Assembly (NCBI GenBank): GCA_040772885.1
Contig: JAXGXF010000002.1
Span: forward strand, 1-64,000
Direction: 5' to 3'
Source: Pullichristensenella sp002068815
GTDB taxonomy: Bacteria; Bacillota; Clostridia; Christensenellales; Aristaeellaceae
Length of the DNA stretch: 64,000 bases
A program made the position numbers and the translations under genes. Shown here piece after piece: positions 18,182 through 27,999 of this stretch (the stretch's first letter is position 1; the number at the start of each line of letters is the position of its first letter). Below the pieces are notes generated by a model. It worked only from the letters and a program-made list of their open reading frames with translations. It ran no database searches and was not told the origin of the DNA.

Positions 18182-18817
18182 ATGCGCATGCGCGAGACCG
18201 CGTCGGAAAAACTCCTGCGCCTGACGAAGTTCGAGCGCGCGCTGTGGGCGGACGGCCGCCCGATCGCCGGCATCGACGAGGTCGGGCGGGGCCCGCTCGC
18301 CGGGCCGGTCGTCGCCGCGTGCGTGTCGATCCCCGAGTGCAAATTGATCCCGGGCGTCGACGACTCGAAGAAATTGAGCGAGAAGCAGCGGGAGGCGCTG
18401 TACTCCTCGCTCCTCGCGGCGGCGGATTACATAAAGACGGCGTTCATCCCCGTGGAGGTCATCGACCAGATCAACATACTGAACGCGACGCGGCGCGCGA
18501 TGGAAATGGCCGGGGCGGGCTTCAGCGGGCTGTTTTTGATCGACGCGCTCGAGGGGCTTCACCTGCCCGGCGAGGCGCGCGCGATCGTGCACGGCGACGC
18601 GCTCTCCTACATGATCGCCGCGGCGAGCGTCGTCGCGAAGGTCGAGCGCGACCGCTACATGGTCAAGCTCGCCGAGCGATATCCCCAGTATGGCTTCGAG
18701 CGCAACAAGGGATACGGAACCGAGGAGCACATTTCGGCGCTTCGCAAATACGGACCGTGTCCCGCGCACCGGCGGAGCTTCATTTCGAACTTCCGGACGG
18801 AGGGCGTCGCGCTGTGA
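18182..18817 (+). CDS. rnhB: Ribonuclease HII
   Basis: A 211-residue enzyme that removes RNA from RNA-DNA hybrids and misincorporated ribonucleotides. Metal-binding residues appear in GIDEVGRGPLAGPV (Asp and Glu), in LIDAL and in IVHGDALSYMIAAASVVAKV; the family also shows KGYGTEEH and PAHRRSF near the C-terminus. It starts 1 base after rbgA, with GGAGG inside the end of that gene, and its stop overlaps the yraN GTG. Confidence 0.96.
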   Translation: MRMRETASEKLLRLTKFERALWADGRPIAGIDEVGRGPLAGPVVAACVSIPECKLIPGVDDSKKLSEKQREALYSSLLAAADYIKTAFIPVEVIDQINILNATRRAMEMAGAGFSGLFLIDALEGLHLPGEARAIVHGDALSYMIAAASVVAKVERDRYMVKLAERYPQYGFERNKGYGTEEHISALRKYGPCPAHRRSFISNFRTEGVAL

Positions 18818-19173
18818 ACCGGCATGAAATCGGCTCTTGGGCGGAATCGGCGGCCTGCCAGCATCTGAAGGCGAACGGCTGGACGATCGTCGACCGGAAC
18901 GTGCGCCTCGGCTGCGGCGAGATCGACATCGTCGCCAGGCGCCAGGACGTGACCGCGTTCGTCGAGGTCAAGAGCCGCTCGTCCGACCGCTTCGGCACGC
19001 CCGCCGAGGCCGTAACGAACGCGAAAAAGCGGCGGATACTCGACGCCGCAATCCGCTACGCGCAGCAGCACGGCATACTCGACGAAAAACTTCGCTTCGA
19101 CATCGTTGAACTCGCGGATGGAAAGATCCGTCATATTGAGGGTGCGTTCGACGCATCCGGCGGCTCTTTTTAA
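18814..19173 (+). CDS. yraN: YraN family (UPF0102) nuclease-fold protein
   Basis: 119 residues starting at GTG 18814, which overlaps the rnhB stop (GTGA). The PD-(D/E)xK-like core is visible: LKANGWTIVDRNVRLGCGEIDIV, FVEVKSRS, then a helix KKRRILDAAIRYAQQH. The family is widespread after rnhB; its function is poorly defined but the fold suggests DNA end or Holliday junction processing. Longer frames over this region are not real N-terminal extensions because they cover rnhB. Confidence 0.9.
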   Translation: MNRHEIGSWAESAACQHLKANGWTIVDRNVRLGCGEIDIVARRQDVTAFVEVKSRSSDRFGTPAEAVTNAKKRRILDAAIRYAQQHGILDEKLRFDIVELADGKIRHIEGAFDASGGSF

Positions 19174-19265
19174 AATAATACCATCGTTTCGCCACACCGC
19201 ATTGGAGGAATCGCTCGGTGCGGTATGGAAAAGATACAGTTGACAACACTGTAGGAGTTCCTGAT

Positions 19266-22200
19266 ATGCGCAGAATCGTCCCGCTGCTTTTGCTGATCGC
19301 GCTCGCGATTGTGCCCGCCTCGTTGGCCGAAAGCCTCGACCTGCTCGTCAACGGCGAGGTCGACGCGGTGAGCGACGCGGGCTTTCCCACGGGCTGGTAC
19401 CGCGACATGTGGTTCACGGACGCGGGCGTCTCGAGCCTGACCGTGGAGGCGGGCGTCGCCGGCGGGAGCAGCCTTTGCGTGACGAACTTCGAGCCGAACG
19501 ACGCGCGCTGGGCGCAGGATGTCGCGGTCGAGCCGAACGCGCTGTACAGGATTTCCGCGATGGTCCTCGCGGACGGCATCGGCGAGGACGGCTACGGCGC
19601 GAACCTGTCCGTCAAGGACACGTTTTCCTACTCCGACATGCTCTACGACACCGGGGGCGACTGGGCCGAGCTGTCGATCGTCGGAAGGACGGGCCCCAAG
19701 CAGACGAAGCTGACCGTGTTCGCGCGCATCGGCGGCTACGGCGACGACAACCTGAACACCGGCCGCGCGTTCTTCGACGGCCTTTCGCTCGTGAAGCTCG
19801 ACCAAGAGCCCGCCGGCGAGCCGGTGTTCGAGTTCGCGGGCTTTTCAAGCGACAAATCCGAGACGCTCGACCTGACGGAAAATACGGCCCCCGCGCGCCA
19901 CACCGAGGCGCTTTTGCTGTTCCTGTTCGCGTATGTGCTGACGGTGATCGGCTTCGCGCGAAAGTTCCGCGGCGGTTCGCCGAGGCGCCCCGCGTGGCTG
20001 TTCCTCGCGGTGCTCGCGCTCGCGCTCGTCGTTCGGCTTTTGATCGCGGCAAAGGTGCGCGGCTACAACACCGACATCGGCTGCTTCTCGGCGTGGTCCG
20101 AGCGGATGGCGTCCGTGGGGCCGCTGAACTTCTACGCCGAGGACTACTTCTGCGACTACCCGCCGGGCTACATGCTCTTGCTCGGCCCGGTCGCGCTCTT
20201 CCGCTCGATGTTCGGCATCGCCTACAACTCCGCCGCGCACATCGTTTTTTTGAAGCTCGCGCCGATCGCGTGCGACCTGTTGGGCGCTTTGATCGTCTAC
20301 CGGTTCGCGCAAAAGCGGCTCGGCGACGTCGCGGCGCTGCTGCTCGGAGGGTTCTACGCGCTGAACCCGGCGGTGATCATCGACTCCGCCGCGTGGGGGC
20401 AGATCGACGCGGTGCTTACGCTCGCGATCGTCGTCTGCGCGCTGGAGCTGTTCAACGGGCGGTACCTGACGGCGCTGCCGGCGTTCGCGGTCGCGGTGCT
20501 GATCAAGCCGCAGGCGCTCTTGTTCGCGCCGCTCGGCCTCGCCGCGGTCGTCGTGCGCGTCGCCGCGTCGAGGCGCGCCCTGCGCGACGCGCTGCTCGCC
20601 GCCGCCGGAGCGGGCCTCGCGCTTCTTCTGATGTATCTCGTCGCGCTGCCGTTCTCGCTCGGCGGCGGGGGCGGATTCTCCCCGCTGCAGCCGGTGAGGT
20701 GGCTTTGGAACCTCTATTCGAACACGTTCCAGGGCTACCGCTACATGACCGTCAACACGTTCAACCTGTACGCGATCTTGGGCGGCAACTGGGTGCCGCT
20801 CTCGAGCGTCGGCGCGTGGGCGGCGCTCCCGTGGGCGCTGTTCGTGCTCTCATATATCTATTCCATCGCGCTGCTCGCAATCTCGAGGGACGCAAAGAAG
20901 GTGTTCCTGACCGGCGGGCTGCTCATCATGCTGATCACCGCGTTCGGGCCGATGATGCACGAGCGGTACGTGTTCCCGGCGCTCCTTTTGCTCGCGCTCG
21001 CGTACGCCGAGTGCCGCGACCGGCGGATACTGTATTCGCTGCTCGCGCTGACGGCGACGCTGTTCCTCAATCAGGCGCTGGTTTTGCAGGGCGGCATGAC
21101 GGAGGCGAACTACGGCCACCTGCAGTCGTCCGAGGAGTGGCTGAACACCATCTTCTCGATCGTCGCGGTGTTGAACGCCGCGTGGATCGGGTACGTCGCG
21201 CTCGACGTCTGCGTGCTCAGGCAGGCGAAGCCGCTCGCCGAGCCGCTCCCCCGCCCGGCGCCCGAGGAGGAGGGCGGCTACAGGCTAAACCTCAAGCGGC
21301 TAGACTGCGTGCTGATGGCGGCGGTCACGGTCGTCTACTCCGTCGTCGCGTTCGTGAACCTCGGATCGACCAAGGCCCCCCAGACCGTGTGGGTGTCGAC
21401 CGCCGCGGGCGAAACGGTCCAGTTCGACCTCGGCGAGGAGCGCGAGTTCATCCTGACCTACTACGGCGGCATCTCGGACGTCGCGTTTAAGGTTTCGTTC
21501 TCCCCGGACGGCGCAACCTGGACGGAGCCGCGGGCCGCGGTCTACGACCAGGGCGAGATCTTCCGCTGGCTGTGGCTCGACGAAAACGGCTCGACCGCGA
21601 CCGCGCGCTTTGTGCGGCTGATCGCGGACGACGCGGGCGTCGTGCTCCACGAGGTCGGCTTCCTCGACGCGGACGGAAAGCCGTACCCGATCGCGTCGGT
21701 CTCGGGGGACGGCGACGCCCAACTGCTCATCGACGAGCAGGACACGGTGCCCGCGCACCCGTCGTATTTCAACTCCACGTATTTCGACGAAATCTACCAC
21801 GCGCGCACGGCCTACGAGCACCTGCACGGGCTGCGGACCTACGAGTGGACGCACCCGCCGCTCGGCAAGGTGCTGATGATGTTCGGCATCGAGATGTTCG
21901 GCATGACGCCGTTCGGCTGGCGGTTCATGGGCACGCTCGCGGGCGTATTGATGCTGCCGGTGCTGTATTTGATCGTGAAGCAATTGACGAAGCGCACCGA
22001 CCTCTCATTCATCGCGATGTTCCTGTTCGCGGTCGACGCGATGCACTTCACGCAGACGCGCATCGCGACGATCGACAGCTACGCGGTGTTCTTCATACTC
22101 GTCATGTACTTCTTCATGTTCCGCTTCAGCCGCATGCGCTGGAATCGCGACGGCTTCTGGCGGTCGCTCGTCCCGCTCGGCCTCTCGGGGCTGTTCATGG

Positions 22201-23201
22201 GCATCGCGTGGGCGACGAAGTGGATCGGCATCTACGCCTCGGCCGGGCTCGCCGCGATCTTTCTCTGGGCGATCGCAAACAACATCCGCGAGGACCGCGC
22301 GACGCTGCGCGGCGGGCTATTTTTCGCGATGACGTGGGCGGGGCTTCTGACGATGCTGGGCGCGGCGGGCTCCAAAGTGCTCGATCACTCCGGCATGCTG
22401 GCGCTGAGCGCCTCGAGGCTCTCGCGGGCGCTGATGCTCGCCGCGCAATGGTGGGTTCCGATATCGCTCGCAGGGTTTGCGCTGACCGCCGTCGGGATCG
22501 CGCTTCTGGCGCTCCGCGAGGAGAACAGGCTGTTCTTCCGGCTCGCAATCGCCTCGGCGTTCTCGGTCCTGATGTTCGTCGTAGTCCCGCTCCTCATCTA
22601 CTACTTCTCGTACTACTGGCACATGCAAGCCGAGGGCGGGCTCACGATCGAGCGCGTGCTGAATCTGCAGAAGAGCATCTTCAACTACCACGCGGGGCTC
22701 GGCGGCGACACGCACTACTTCCGCTCCGAGTGGTACGAGTGGCCGGTCATCGCTTGGCCGATGTGGTATTACTCCGGCACGAAGTTCGTCGCCGCGGGCA
22801 TGATCTCGTCGATCTCGTGCATGGGAAACCCGGCCGTGTGGTGGTTCGGGCTCGCGGCGCTGCTGTTCGTCGCGTTCGCGACCGCCTGGCGCCGGCGCGC
22901 GCCCCGGGCGTACGTGCTCGTGCTGATCGCGTTTTTGTCGCAATATCTGCCGTGGGTCGTCGTGCCGCGCTCGACGTTCATCTACCACTACTTCGCGAGC
23001 GTGCCGTTCATCATCGTCGCGGCGGCGCTGCTGCTCGACCGCATACGAAGGAAGAGCCGGCAGGCGTTCATCGCCTCCGCGGGCATCCTGATGGCCGTCG
23101 CGCTTCTGCTGTTCATCGCGTTCTACCCGCTCGAGAGCGGGCTCCCGGTCGCCCGGAACTACGCGATGCTGCTCCGGTGGTTCAACTGGTATAACTTTTA
23201 G
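19266..23201 (+). CDS. Giant membrane glycosyltransferase with two GT-C modules (protein O-mannosyltransferase type C-half)
   Basis: 1311 residues. A signal peptide (MRRIVPLLLLIALAIVPASLA) leads into a galactose-binding-like beta domain (about 22-200). The first GT-C membrane module spans about 212-690, with an acidic loop YNTDIGCFSAW near 268 and DYPPGYMLLLGP. An extracytoplasmic discoidin-like domain (about 715-815: VSFSPDGATWTE, RFVRLIADDAG) follows, then a second GT-C module (about 835-1311) with the PMT/GT39 motif FDEIYHARTAYEH and TYEWTHPPLGK. Such enzymes transfer a sugar from a polyprenyl phosphate carrier outside the membrane. AGGAG lies 8 bases before ATG 19266. Two complete modules in one chain is unusual; acceptor unknown. 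Confidence 0.82.
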   Translation: MRRIVPLLLLIALAIVPASLAESLDLLVNGEVDAVSDAGFPTGWYRDMWFTDAGVSSLTVEAGVAGGSSLCVTNFEPNDARWAQDVAVEPNALYRISAMVLADGIGEDGYGANLSVKDTFSYSDMLYDTGGDWAELSIVGRTGPKQTKLTVFARIGGYGDDNLNTGRAFFDGLSLVKLDQEPAGEPVFEFAGFSSDKSETLDLTENTAPARHTEALLLFLFAYVLTVIGFARKFRGGSPRRPAWLFLAVLALALVVRLLIAAKVRGYNTDIGCFSAWSERMASVGPLNFYAEDYFCDYPPGYMLLLGPVALFRSMFGIAYNSAAHIVFLKLAPIACDLLGALIVYRFAQKRLGDVAALLLGGFYALNPAVIIDSAAWGQIDAVLTLAIVVCALELFNGRYLTALPAFAVAVLIKPQALLFAPLGLAAVVVRVAASRRALRDALLAAAGAGLALLLMYLVALPFSLGGGGGFSPLQPVRWLWNLYSNTFQGYRYMTVNTFNLYAILGGNWVPLSSVGAWAALPWALFVLSYIYSIALLAISRDAKKVFLTGGLLIMLITAFGPMMHERYVFPALLLLALAYAECRDRRILYSLLALTATLFLNQALVLQGGMTEANYGHLQSSEEWLNTIFSIVAVLNAAWIGYVALDVCVLRQAKPLAEPLPRPAPEEEGGYRLNLKRLDCVLMAAVTVVYSVVAFVNLGSTKAPQTVWVSTAAGETVQFDLGEEREFILTYYGGISDVAFKVSFSPDGATWTEPRAAVYDQGEIFRWLWLDENGSTATARFVRLIADDAGVVLHEVGFLDADGKPYPIASVSGDGDAQLLIDEQDTVPAHPSYFNSTYFDEIYHARTAYEHLHGLRTYEWTHPPLGKVLMMFGIEMFGMTPFGWRFMGTLAGVLMLPVLYLIVKQLTKRTDLSFIAMFLFAVDAMHFTQTRIATIDSYAVFFILVMYFFMFRFSRMRWNRDGFWRSLVPLGLSGLFMGIAWATKWIGIYASAGLAAIFLWAIANNIREDRATLRGGLFFAMTWAGLLTMLGAAGSKVLDHSGMLALSASRLSRALMLAAQWWVPISLAGFALTAVGIALLALREENRLFFRLAIASAFSVLMFVVVPLLIYYFSYYWHMQAEGGLTIERVLNLQKSIFNYHAGLGGDTHYFRSEWYEWPVIAWPMWYYSGTKFVAAGMISSISCMGNPAVWWFGLAALLFVAFATAWRRRAPRAYVLVLIAFLSQYLPWVVVPRSTFIYHYFASVPFIIVAAALLLDRIRRKSRQAFIASAGILMAVALLLFIAFYPLESGLPVARNYAMLLRWFNWYNF

Positions 23202-23244
23202 CATATTACGATATATTCCCGCATACAAAAGGGGAGGGACTTCC

Positions 23245-24780
23245 ATGCTCGCCTCGGTCACGAGCCTCGGAATTCTGGGAATCGACGGGTTCGTCGTCCG
23301 GGCGGAGGTGAACCTCGCGCCCGGCATGCCCGCGTTCGATGTCGTCGGGCTCCCGGACGCCGCGGTGCGCGAGTCCCGCGAGCGCGTGCGCGCGGCGCTC
23401 CGGAACGCCGGGGAGAAGTTCCCGGCGGAGCGGCTGACGGTGAACCTCGCGCCGGCGGACGTCAAAAAGGAGGGCCCGGCGTTCGACCTGCCGATCGCGC
23501 TCGGCGTGCTCGGCGCGTCCGGGGCGTTCCGGCCGGAGGCGTTCGAGGGCACGGCGGTCATCGGCGAGCTTTCCCTGGACGGCTCGGTCCGGCCGGTGCG
23601 CGGCGCGCTCCCGATGGTCATCGCGGCGCTGACGGCGGGCGTCCGATCGGCGATGTTGCCGGCCGCGAACCTGCCCGAGGTGCGCACGATCGAGGGGATC
23701 GGCCTCCTGCCCGTCTCGCACCTCCGCGACGCGGTCGCGCACTTCTCCGGCCGCGCGCCGATCGCCCCCGTGCCGACGGTCCGGTACATAGACCTCCTGA
23801 CCGCGCGCGAGTACCCGGTCGACTTTTCGCACGTCAAGGGCCAGCGGTTCGCGAAGCGCGCGCTCGAGATCGCGGCGGCGGGCGGGCACAACGCGCTGAT
23901 GATCGGCTCGCCCGGCTCCGGAAAGACGCTGATGGCGCGCTGCATCCCGACGATTTTGCCGGACATGTCGTTTCAGGAGGCGCTCGAGGTCACGCGCATC
24001 CACTCGGTCGCCGGCGCGATCCCGGAGACGGGGCTTTTGACCGAGCGGCCGTTCCGCTCGCCGCACCACACGGCGTCGAACGCGTCGCTCGTCGGCGGCG
24101 GCGCGGGCGCGCTGCCGGGGGAGATCTCGAAGGCGCACAACGGCGTGCTGTTTCTGGACGAACTGCCCGAGTACCGCCGCGACGTGCTCGAGGCGCTTCG
24201 GCAGCCGCTCGAGGACGGCTTCGTGACGGTCGCGCGCGTCAACGCGACGGCGACGTACCCCGCGCAGTTCACGCTCGTATGCTCGATGAACCCCTGCCCG
24301 TGCGGGAACCTCGGGAGCCGGCTGCAGCCCTGCCGCTGCTCCCCCGCGGAGATACGGCGATACCTCAACCGCATCTCCGGCCCGCTGCTCGACCGCATCG
24401 ACATGCACATCGAGGTCGAGTCGATCCCGTCCGACCGGCTCTCCGACGAAGTCGCCGAGGAGCCCTCCTCCGCGATCCGCGAGCGCGTCGAGAGGGCGCG
24501 CAGCGTGCAGTCGGAGCGGTACCGGAGCGAGCCCGGCGGCCTTCGGATCAACGCGCAGCTGAACGCGCGCACATTGAACCGCGCCTGCCCGATGACCGGG
24601 CGCGCGCGGGAAATCCTGAAGCTCTCGAGCGAGGCGCTCAGCTTCTCGAACCGCGCCTACACGCGCATCCTGAAGGTCGCGCGCACGATCGCCGACCTCG
24701 AGGGCGCGGACGTGATCGACGAGGCGCATGTCTCGGAAGCCGTGCAGTACCGCACGCTCGACCGCAAATACTGGGGGTAG
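23245..24780 (+). CDS. yifB: YifB/ComM family Mg-chelatase-like AAA ATPase
   Basis: 511 residues. An N-terminal Lon-protease-like domain without protease activity (ASVTSLGILGIDGFVV, DVVGLPDAAVRESRERVRAA) is followed by an AAA+ domain with Walker A GSPGSGKTLMARC, Walker B LFLDELPEY and the sensor region CSMNPCPCG, then the C-terminal Mg_chelatase_C domain. ComM of naturally transformable bacteria is a branch-migration helicase; the adjacent dprA fits a shared role with incoming DNA. GGGGAGGG precedes the ATG. Confidence 0.93.
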   Translation: MLASVTSLGILGIDGFVVRAEVNLAPGMPAFDVVGLPDAAVRESRERVRAALRNAGEKFPAERLTVNLAPADVKKEGPAFDLPIALGVLGASGAFRPEAFEGTAVIGELSLDGSVRPVRGALPMVIAALTAGVRSAMLPAANLPEVRTIEGIGLLPVSHLRDAVAHFSGRAPIAPVPTVRYIDLLTAREYPVDFSHVKGQRFAKRALEIAAAGGHNALMIGSPGSGKTLMARCIPTILPDMSFQEALEVTRIHSVAGAIPETGLLTERPFRSPHHTASNASLVGGGAGALPGEISKAHNGVLFLDELPEYRRDVLEALRQPLEDGFVTVARVNATATYPAQFTLVCSMNPCPCGNLGSRLQPCRCSPAEIRRYLNRISGPLLDRIDMHIEVESIPSDRLSDEVAEEPSSAIRERVERARSVQSERYRSEPGGLRINAQLNARTLNRACPMTGRAREILKLSSEALSFSNRAYTRILKVARTIADLEGADVIDEAHVSEAVQYRTLDRKYWG

Positions 24781-24784
24781 CCGC

Positions 24785-25879
24785 ATGGATTTGAGCGCGA
24801 TGGAGCAATATTGGATATGGCTGTCGGGCGTCGAGGGCATCGGCATCCGCCGCTTCTACAGGCTTTTGTCGGAGTACGGCGACGCGCGCGCCGTCTGGGA
24901 CAGCATAGGCGACCCGGGCATGGCGTTTCTCGGCGCCCGGGCGCTTGAAAACCTGCGCGCCGCGCGCACGGAGGAGCGGTTTTTCCGCGTGTTTTCGGAG
25001 CTCGAGCGGCTCAATATGCGCGCGATTCCGCGGATTTCCGAAGCGTACCCCGCGTCGCTTCACGAGATCTTCGACCCGCCCGCGACCTTGTACGTGCGCG
25101 GGGACGCGGACCTCTCGGCGGAGCGGATGTTCGCGATCGTCGGCACGCGCCGCGCGACGCGGGACGGGAAGCGCGCGGCGCGGGAGTTCGCGCGCACGCT
25201 CGCGGGCGAGGGCGTCTCGGTCGTCAGCGGGCTCGCGCGCGGCGTGGACACCGCGGCGCACGAGGGCGCGCTCGAGGGCGGGGCGCCGACGATCGCCGTG
25301 CTCGGGAGCGGCGCGGACGTGATCTACCCGCCGGAAAACGAATTGCTCGCGGAGCGCATACTGGACGCCGGCGGCGCGGTCGTCTCCGAGTACGTGCCGG
25401 GCGCCGAGCCCTCGAAGGGCAACTTCCCGCAGCGCAACCGCATCATCAGCGGGCTCTGCGCGGGCGTGCTGCTCGTCGAGGGCGCGGAGAACTCCGGCGC
25501 GATGATCACGGTGAACCTGGCGACCGAGCAGGGCCGCGACGTGTTCGCGGTGCCGGGCTCGATCTACTCGCCCCTGAGCGCCGCCCCGAACCGGCTGATA
25601 CAACTGGGCGCGCCCCCGGCGCTCTCCGGCTGGGACATACTGGAGCACTACCGCTGGGCGAGCCGCCCGGCAAAACCCGCGCCCGGGGCGCCGCTCCCGG
25701 AGCTCGACGAGGAGGAATCGACGCTCGTGACGGCGCTTCGCGAGCAGGAGCTCTCGTTCGACGAGCTGTGTTCGCTGGGTAAATTTCCTGCGGCGAAACT
25801 AAATTCACTCTTGACAATGCTTGTGCTTCGGGGCATAATCGTAAAAGCCCCGGGCGGACTGTATCGGGCGTATCAATAG
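24785..25879 (+). CDS. dprA: DNA processing protein DprA
   Basis: 364 residues. Binds incoming single-stranded DNA and loads RecA during transformation. N-terminal helical domain (LSGVEGIGIRRFYRLLSEYG), then the Rossmann-like core: FAIVGTRRATRDGKRAA, VVSGLARGVDTAAHEGAL, AVLGSGADVIYPPEN, FPQRNRIISGL and ENSGAMITVNLATEQGRDVF, with a C-terminal winged helix (ELSFDELCSLGKFPAAKLNS). The ATG at 24785 lies 4 bases after the yifB stop; the longer in-frame start at 24728 lies inside yifB. The dprA-topA order is standard in Firmicutes. Confidence 0.95.
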   Translation: MDLSAMEQYWIWLSGVEGIGIRRFYRLLSEYGDARAVWDSIGDPGMAFLGARALENLRAARTEERFFRVFSELERLNMRAIPRISEAYPASLHEIFDPPATLYVRGDADLSAERMFAIVGTRRATRDGKRAAREFARTLAGEGVSVVSGLARGVDTAAHEGALEGGAPTIAVLGSGADVIYPPENELLAERILDAGGAVVSEYVPGAEPSKGNFPQRNRIISGLCAGVLLVEGAENSGAMITVNLATEQGRDVFAVPGSIYSPLSAAPNRLIQLGAPPALSGWDILEHYRWASRPAKPAPGAPLPELDEEESTLVTALREQELSFDELCSLGKFPAAKLNSLLTMLVLRGIIVKAPGGLYRAYQ

Positions 25880-25902
25880 AAGCTTTTTCATGGAGGACTT
25901 CA

Positions 25903-27999
25903 ATGGCGACGAAACTGGTAATCGTGGAATCTCCGGCCAAGGCAAAGACGATCGCAAAATTCCTCGGCCGCGGCTATAAGGTCGAGGCCTCGCAGGGCCA
26001 CGTGCGCGACCTTCCCAAGTCGCAGATCGGCGTGGACATCGAAAACGGCTTCGACCCCAAATACATCACGATCCGCGGGCGCGGCGACATTCTGAACAAG
26101 ATTCGCAAGGAGGCGCGCTCCGCCTCGAAGGTCTACCTCGCGACCGACCCGGACCGCGAGGGCGAGGCGATCTCCTGGCATCTGGCGAGCGTGCTCGGCA
26201 TCGACGAGACGTCGCCCTGCCGGATCGAATTCAACGAGGTGACGATGAAGGCGGTCAAGGCGGCCGTCAAGAGCCCGCGCGGCATCGACCTGAGCCGCGT
26301 CAACGCGCAGCAGGCGCGCCGCGTGCTCGACCGGCTCGTCGGCTACAAGATCAGCCCCATCCTCTGGGCGAAGGTCAAGAAGGGGCTGAGCGCGGGCCGC
26401 GTGCAGTCGGTCGCGACGAAGATGATCTGCGACCGCGAGACCGAGATCGAGATCTTTGCGCCGGAGGAGTTCTACAACATCTCCGCGCAGTTCGACATCG
26501 GCGGCGCGTCGATCTCCGCAAGATTCTTCGGGCAGGGCGACGAGAAGATCGAAATCCACTCGCGCGAGGCGTGCGACGATCTGCTCCGGCGCGCGCACGT
26601 GGGAAGCTATAAGGTCGGCTCGATCAAGCGTTCCGAGCGGCGCAAGTTCCCCGCCGCGCCGTTCACGACGTCGAACCTGCAGCAGGAGGCGTCGCGCAAG
26701 CTCGGCTTCACGACGCAAAAGACGATGCAGGTCGCCCAGCAGCTCTACGAGGGCGTCGACATCCTCGGCGAGGGCTCGCAGGGCCTCGTGACCTACATCC
26801 GCACCGACTCGACGCGCATCTCCGACGAGGCGCTCGCCTCCGTGCGCGACATGATCCACGCCTCCTACGGCGAGAAGTTCCTGCCGGCGGAGCCGAACAT
26901 CTACAAGAGCCGCAAGAGCGCCCAGGACGCGCACGAGGCGATCCGCCCGACCGACATCCTAAGAAAGCCCGAGAACATCAAGAACTCGCTGACGCGCGAC
27001 CAGTTCCGGCTCTACCGGCTGATCTACGACCGGTTCGTCTCGAGCCAGATGACGCCGGCGGTGTTCGACACGCTGTCCGCGGACGTCGCGGGCGAAAACG
27101 CTCTGACGTTCCACATCAGCGGCCAGAAGATGAAGTTCGCGGGCTTCACCGCCGTCTACGAGGAGGTGCTCGACGACCAGGTCGAGGAGAAGGACATGCA
27201 GCTGCCGAACCTCGAGGAGGGCATGGTCGCGCGGCTGCTCGACATCGCGGGCGAGCAGCGGTTCACGCAGCCCCCGCCGCGCTACACCGAGGCGTCGCTC
27301 GTGCGCGCGCTCGAGGAAAAGGGCATCGGAAGGCCGTCGACCTATGCGCCGACGATCTCGACGATCATCACCCGCGGCTACGTCGCGCGCGAGAACAAGC
27401 GGCTGATCCCGACGGAGCTCGGCAAGATCGTCAACGAGCTGATGTGCCGGAACTTCCCGGACATCGTAAACATACAGTTCACCGCCGACATGGAGGAAAA
27501 GCTCGACGCGGTCGAGACCGGCTCCGCCGACTGGCACGGCGTCGTGAAGGAATTCTACGGCCCGTTCGAGCAGGCGCTCGAGAACGCCGAGGCGAGCATC
27601 GAAAAGGTCGCGATCGAGGACCAGGTGTCCGACGTGCCGTGCGAGAAGTGCGGCGCGATGATGATCTACAAGATGAGCCGCTACGGGAAATTCCTCGCCT
27701 GCCCGAACTTCCCGAACTGCCGGCACACCTTGGCGCTGCCGAAGAACATCGAGGTCCCCTGCCCCGCCTGCGGCGCAAAGCTGCTGGAGCGCATCAGCCG
27801 CAAGGGGCGCAAGTTCTACGGCTGCGAGCGGTATCCCGAGTGCGAGTTCGTGTCGTGGGACAGGCCGGTCAACGAGAAGTGCCCGGTCTGCGGTTCGCGC
27901 ATGGTCTACAAGCGCGGCGCGAAGGACACGCACTACCACGTCTGCACGAACGAAACCTGCCGCCACCGCGCAGAGGTCGAGCAGCTCAATGACGACTAG
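25903..27999 (+). CDS. topA: DNA topoisomerase I
   Basis: A 698-residue type IA topoisomerase relaxing negative supercoils. The N-terminal Toprim domain has VIVESPAKAKTIAKFLG and LATDPDREGEAISWHL. The active-site Tyr is in LVTYIRTDSTR. ARENKRLIPTELG and the rest of the cleavage core follow. The C-terminus carries three zinc ribbons: CEKCGAMMIYK with CPNFPNC, CPACGAKLLER with CERYPEC, and CPVCGSRMVYK with a final Cys pair in HYHVCTNETC. GGAGG precedes the ATG. The 3-prime end overlaps trmFO by 11 bases. Confidence 0.97.
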   Translation: MATKLVIVESPAKAKTIAKFLGRGYKVEASQGHVRDLPKSQIGVDIENGFDPKYITIRGRGDILNKIRKEARSASKVYLATDPDREGEAISWHLASVLGIDETSPCRIEFNEVTMKAVKAAVKSPRGIDLSRVNAQQARRVLDRLVGYKISPILWAKVKKGLSAGRVQSVATKMICDRETEIEIFAPEEFYNISAQFDIGGASISARFFGQGDEKIEIHSREACDDLLRRAHVGSYKVGSIKRSERRKFPAAPFTTSNLQQEASRKLGFTTQKTMQVAQQLYEGVDILGEGSQGLVTYIRTDSTRISDEALASVRDMIHASYGEKFLPAEPNIYKSRKSAQDAHEAIRPTDILRKPENIKNSLTRDQFRLYRLIYDRFVSSQMTPAVFDTLSADVAGENALTFHISGQKMKFAGFTAVYEEVLDDQVEEKDMQLPNLEEGMVARLLDIAGEQRFTQPPPRYTEASLVRALEEKGIGRPSTYAPTISTIITRGYVARENKRLIPTELGKIVNELMCRNFPDIVNIQFTADMEEKLDAVETGSADWHGVVKEFYGPFEQALENAEASIEKVAIEDQVSDVPCEKCGAMMIYKMSRYGKFLACPNFPNCRHTLALPKNIEVPCPACGAKLLERISRKGRKFYGCERYPECEFVSWDRPVNEKCPVCGSRMVYKRGAKDTHYHVCTNETCRHRAEVEQLNDD

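Noticed and set aside
19235..19268. TTGACA before the large glycosyltransferase gene as a promoter
   Set aside because: No -10 hexamer at 16-18 bases (GATATG only), and transcription would start inside the coding sequence. The short ACAGT/ACTGT repeat around it was also not convincing as an operator.
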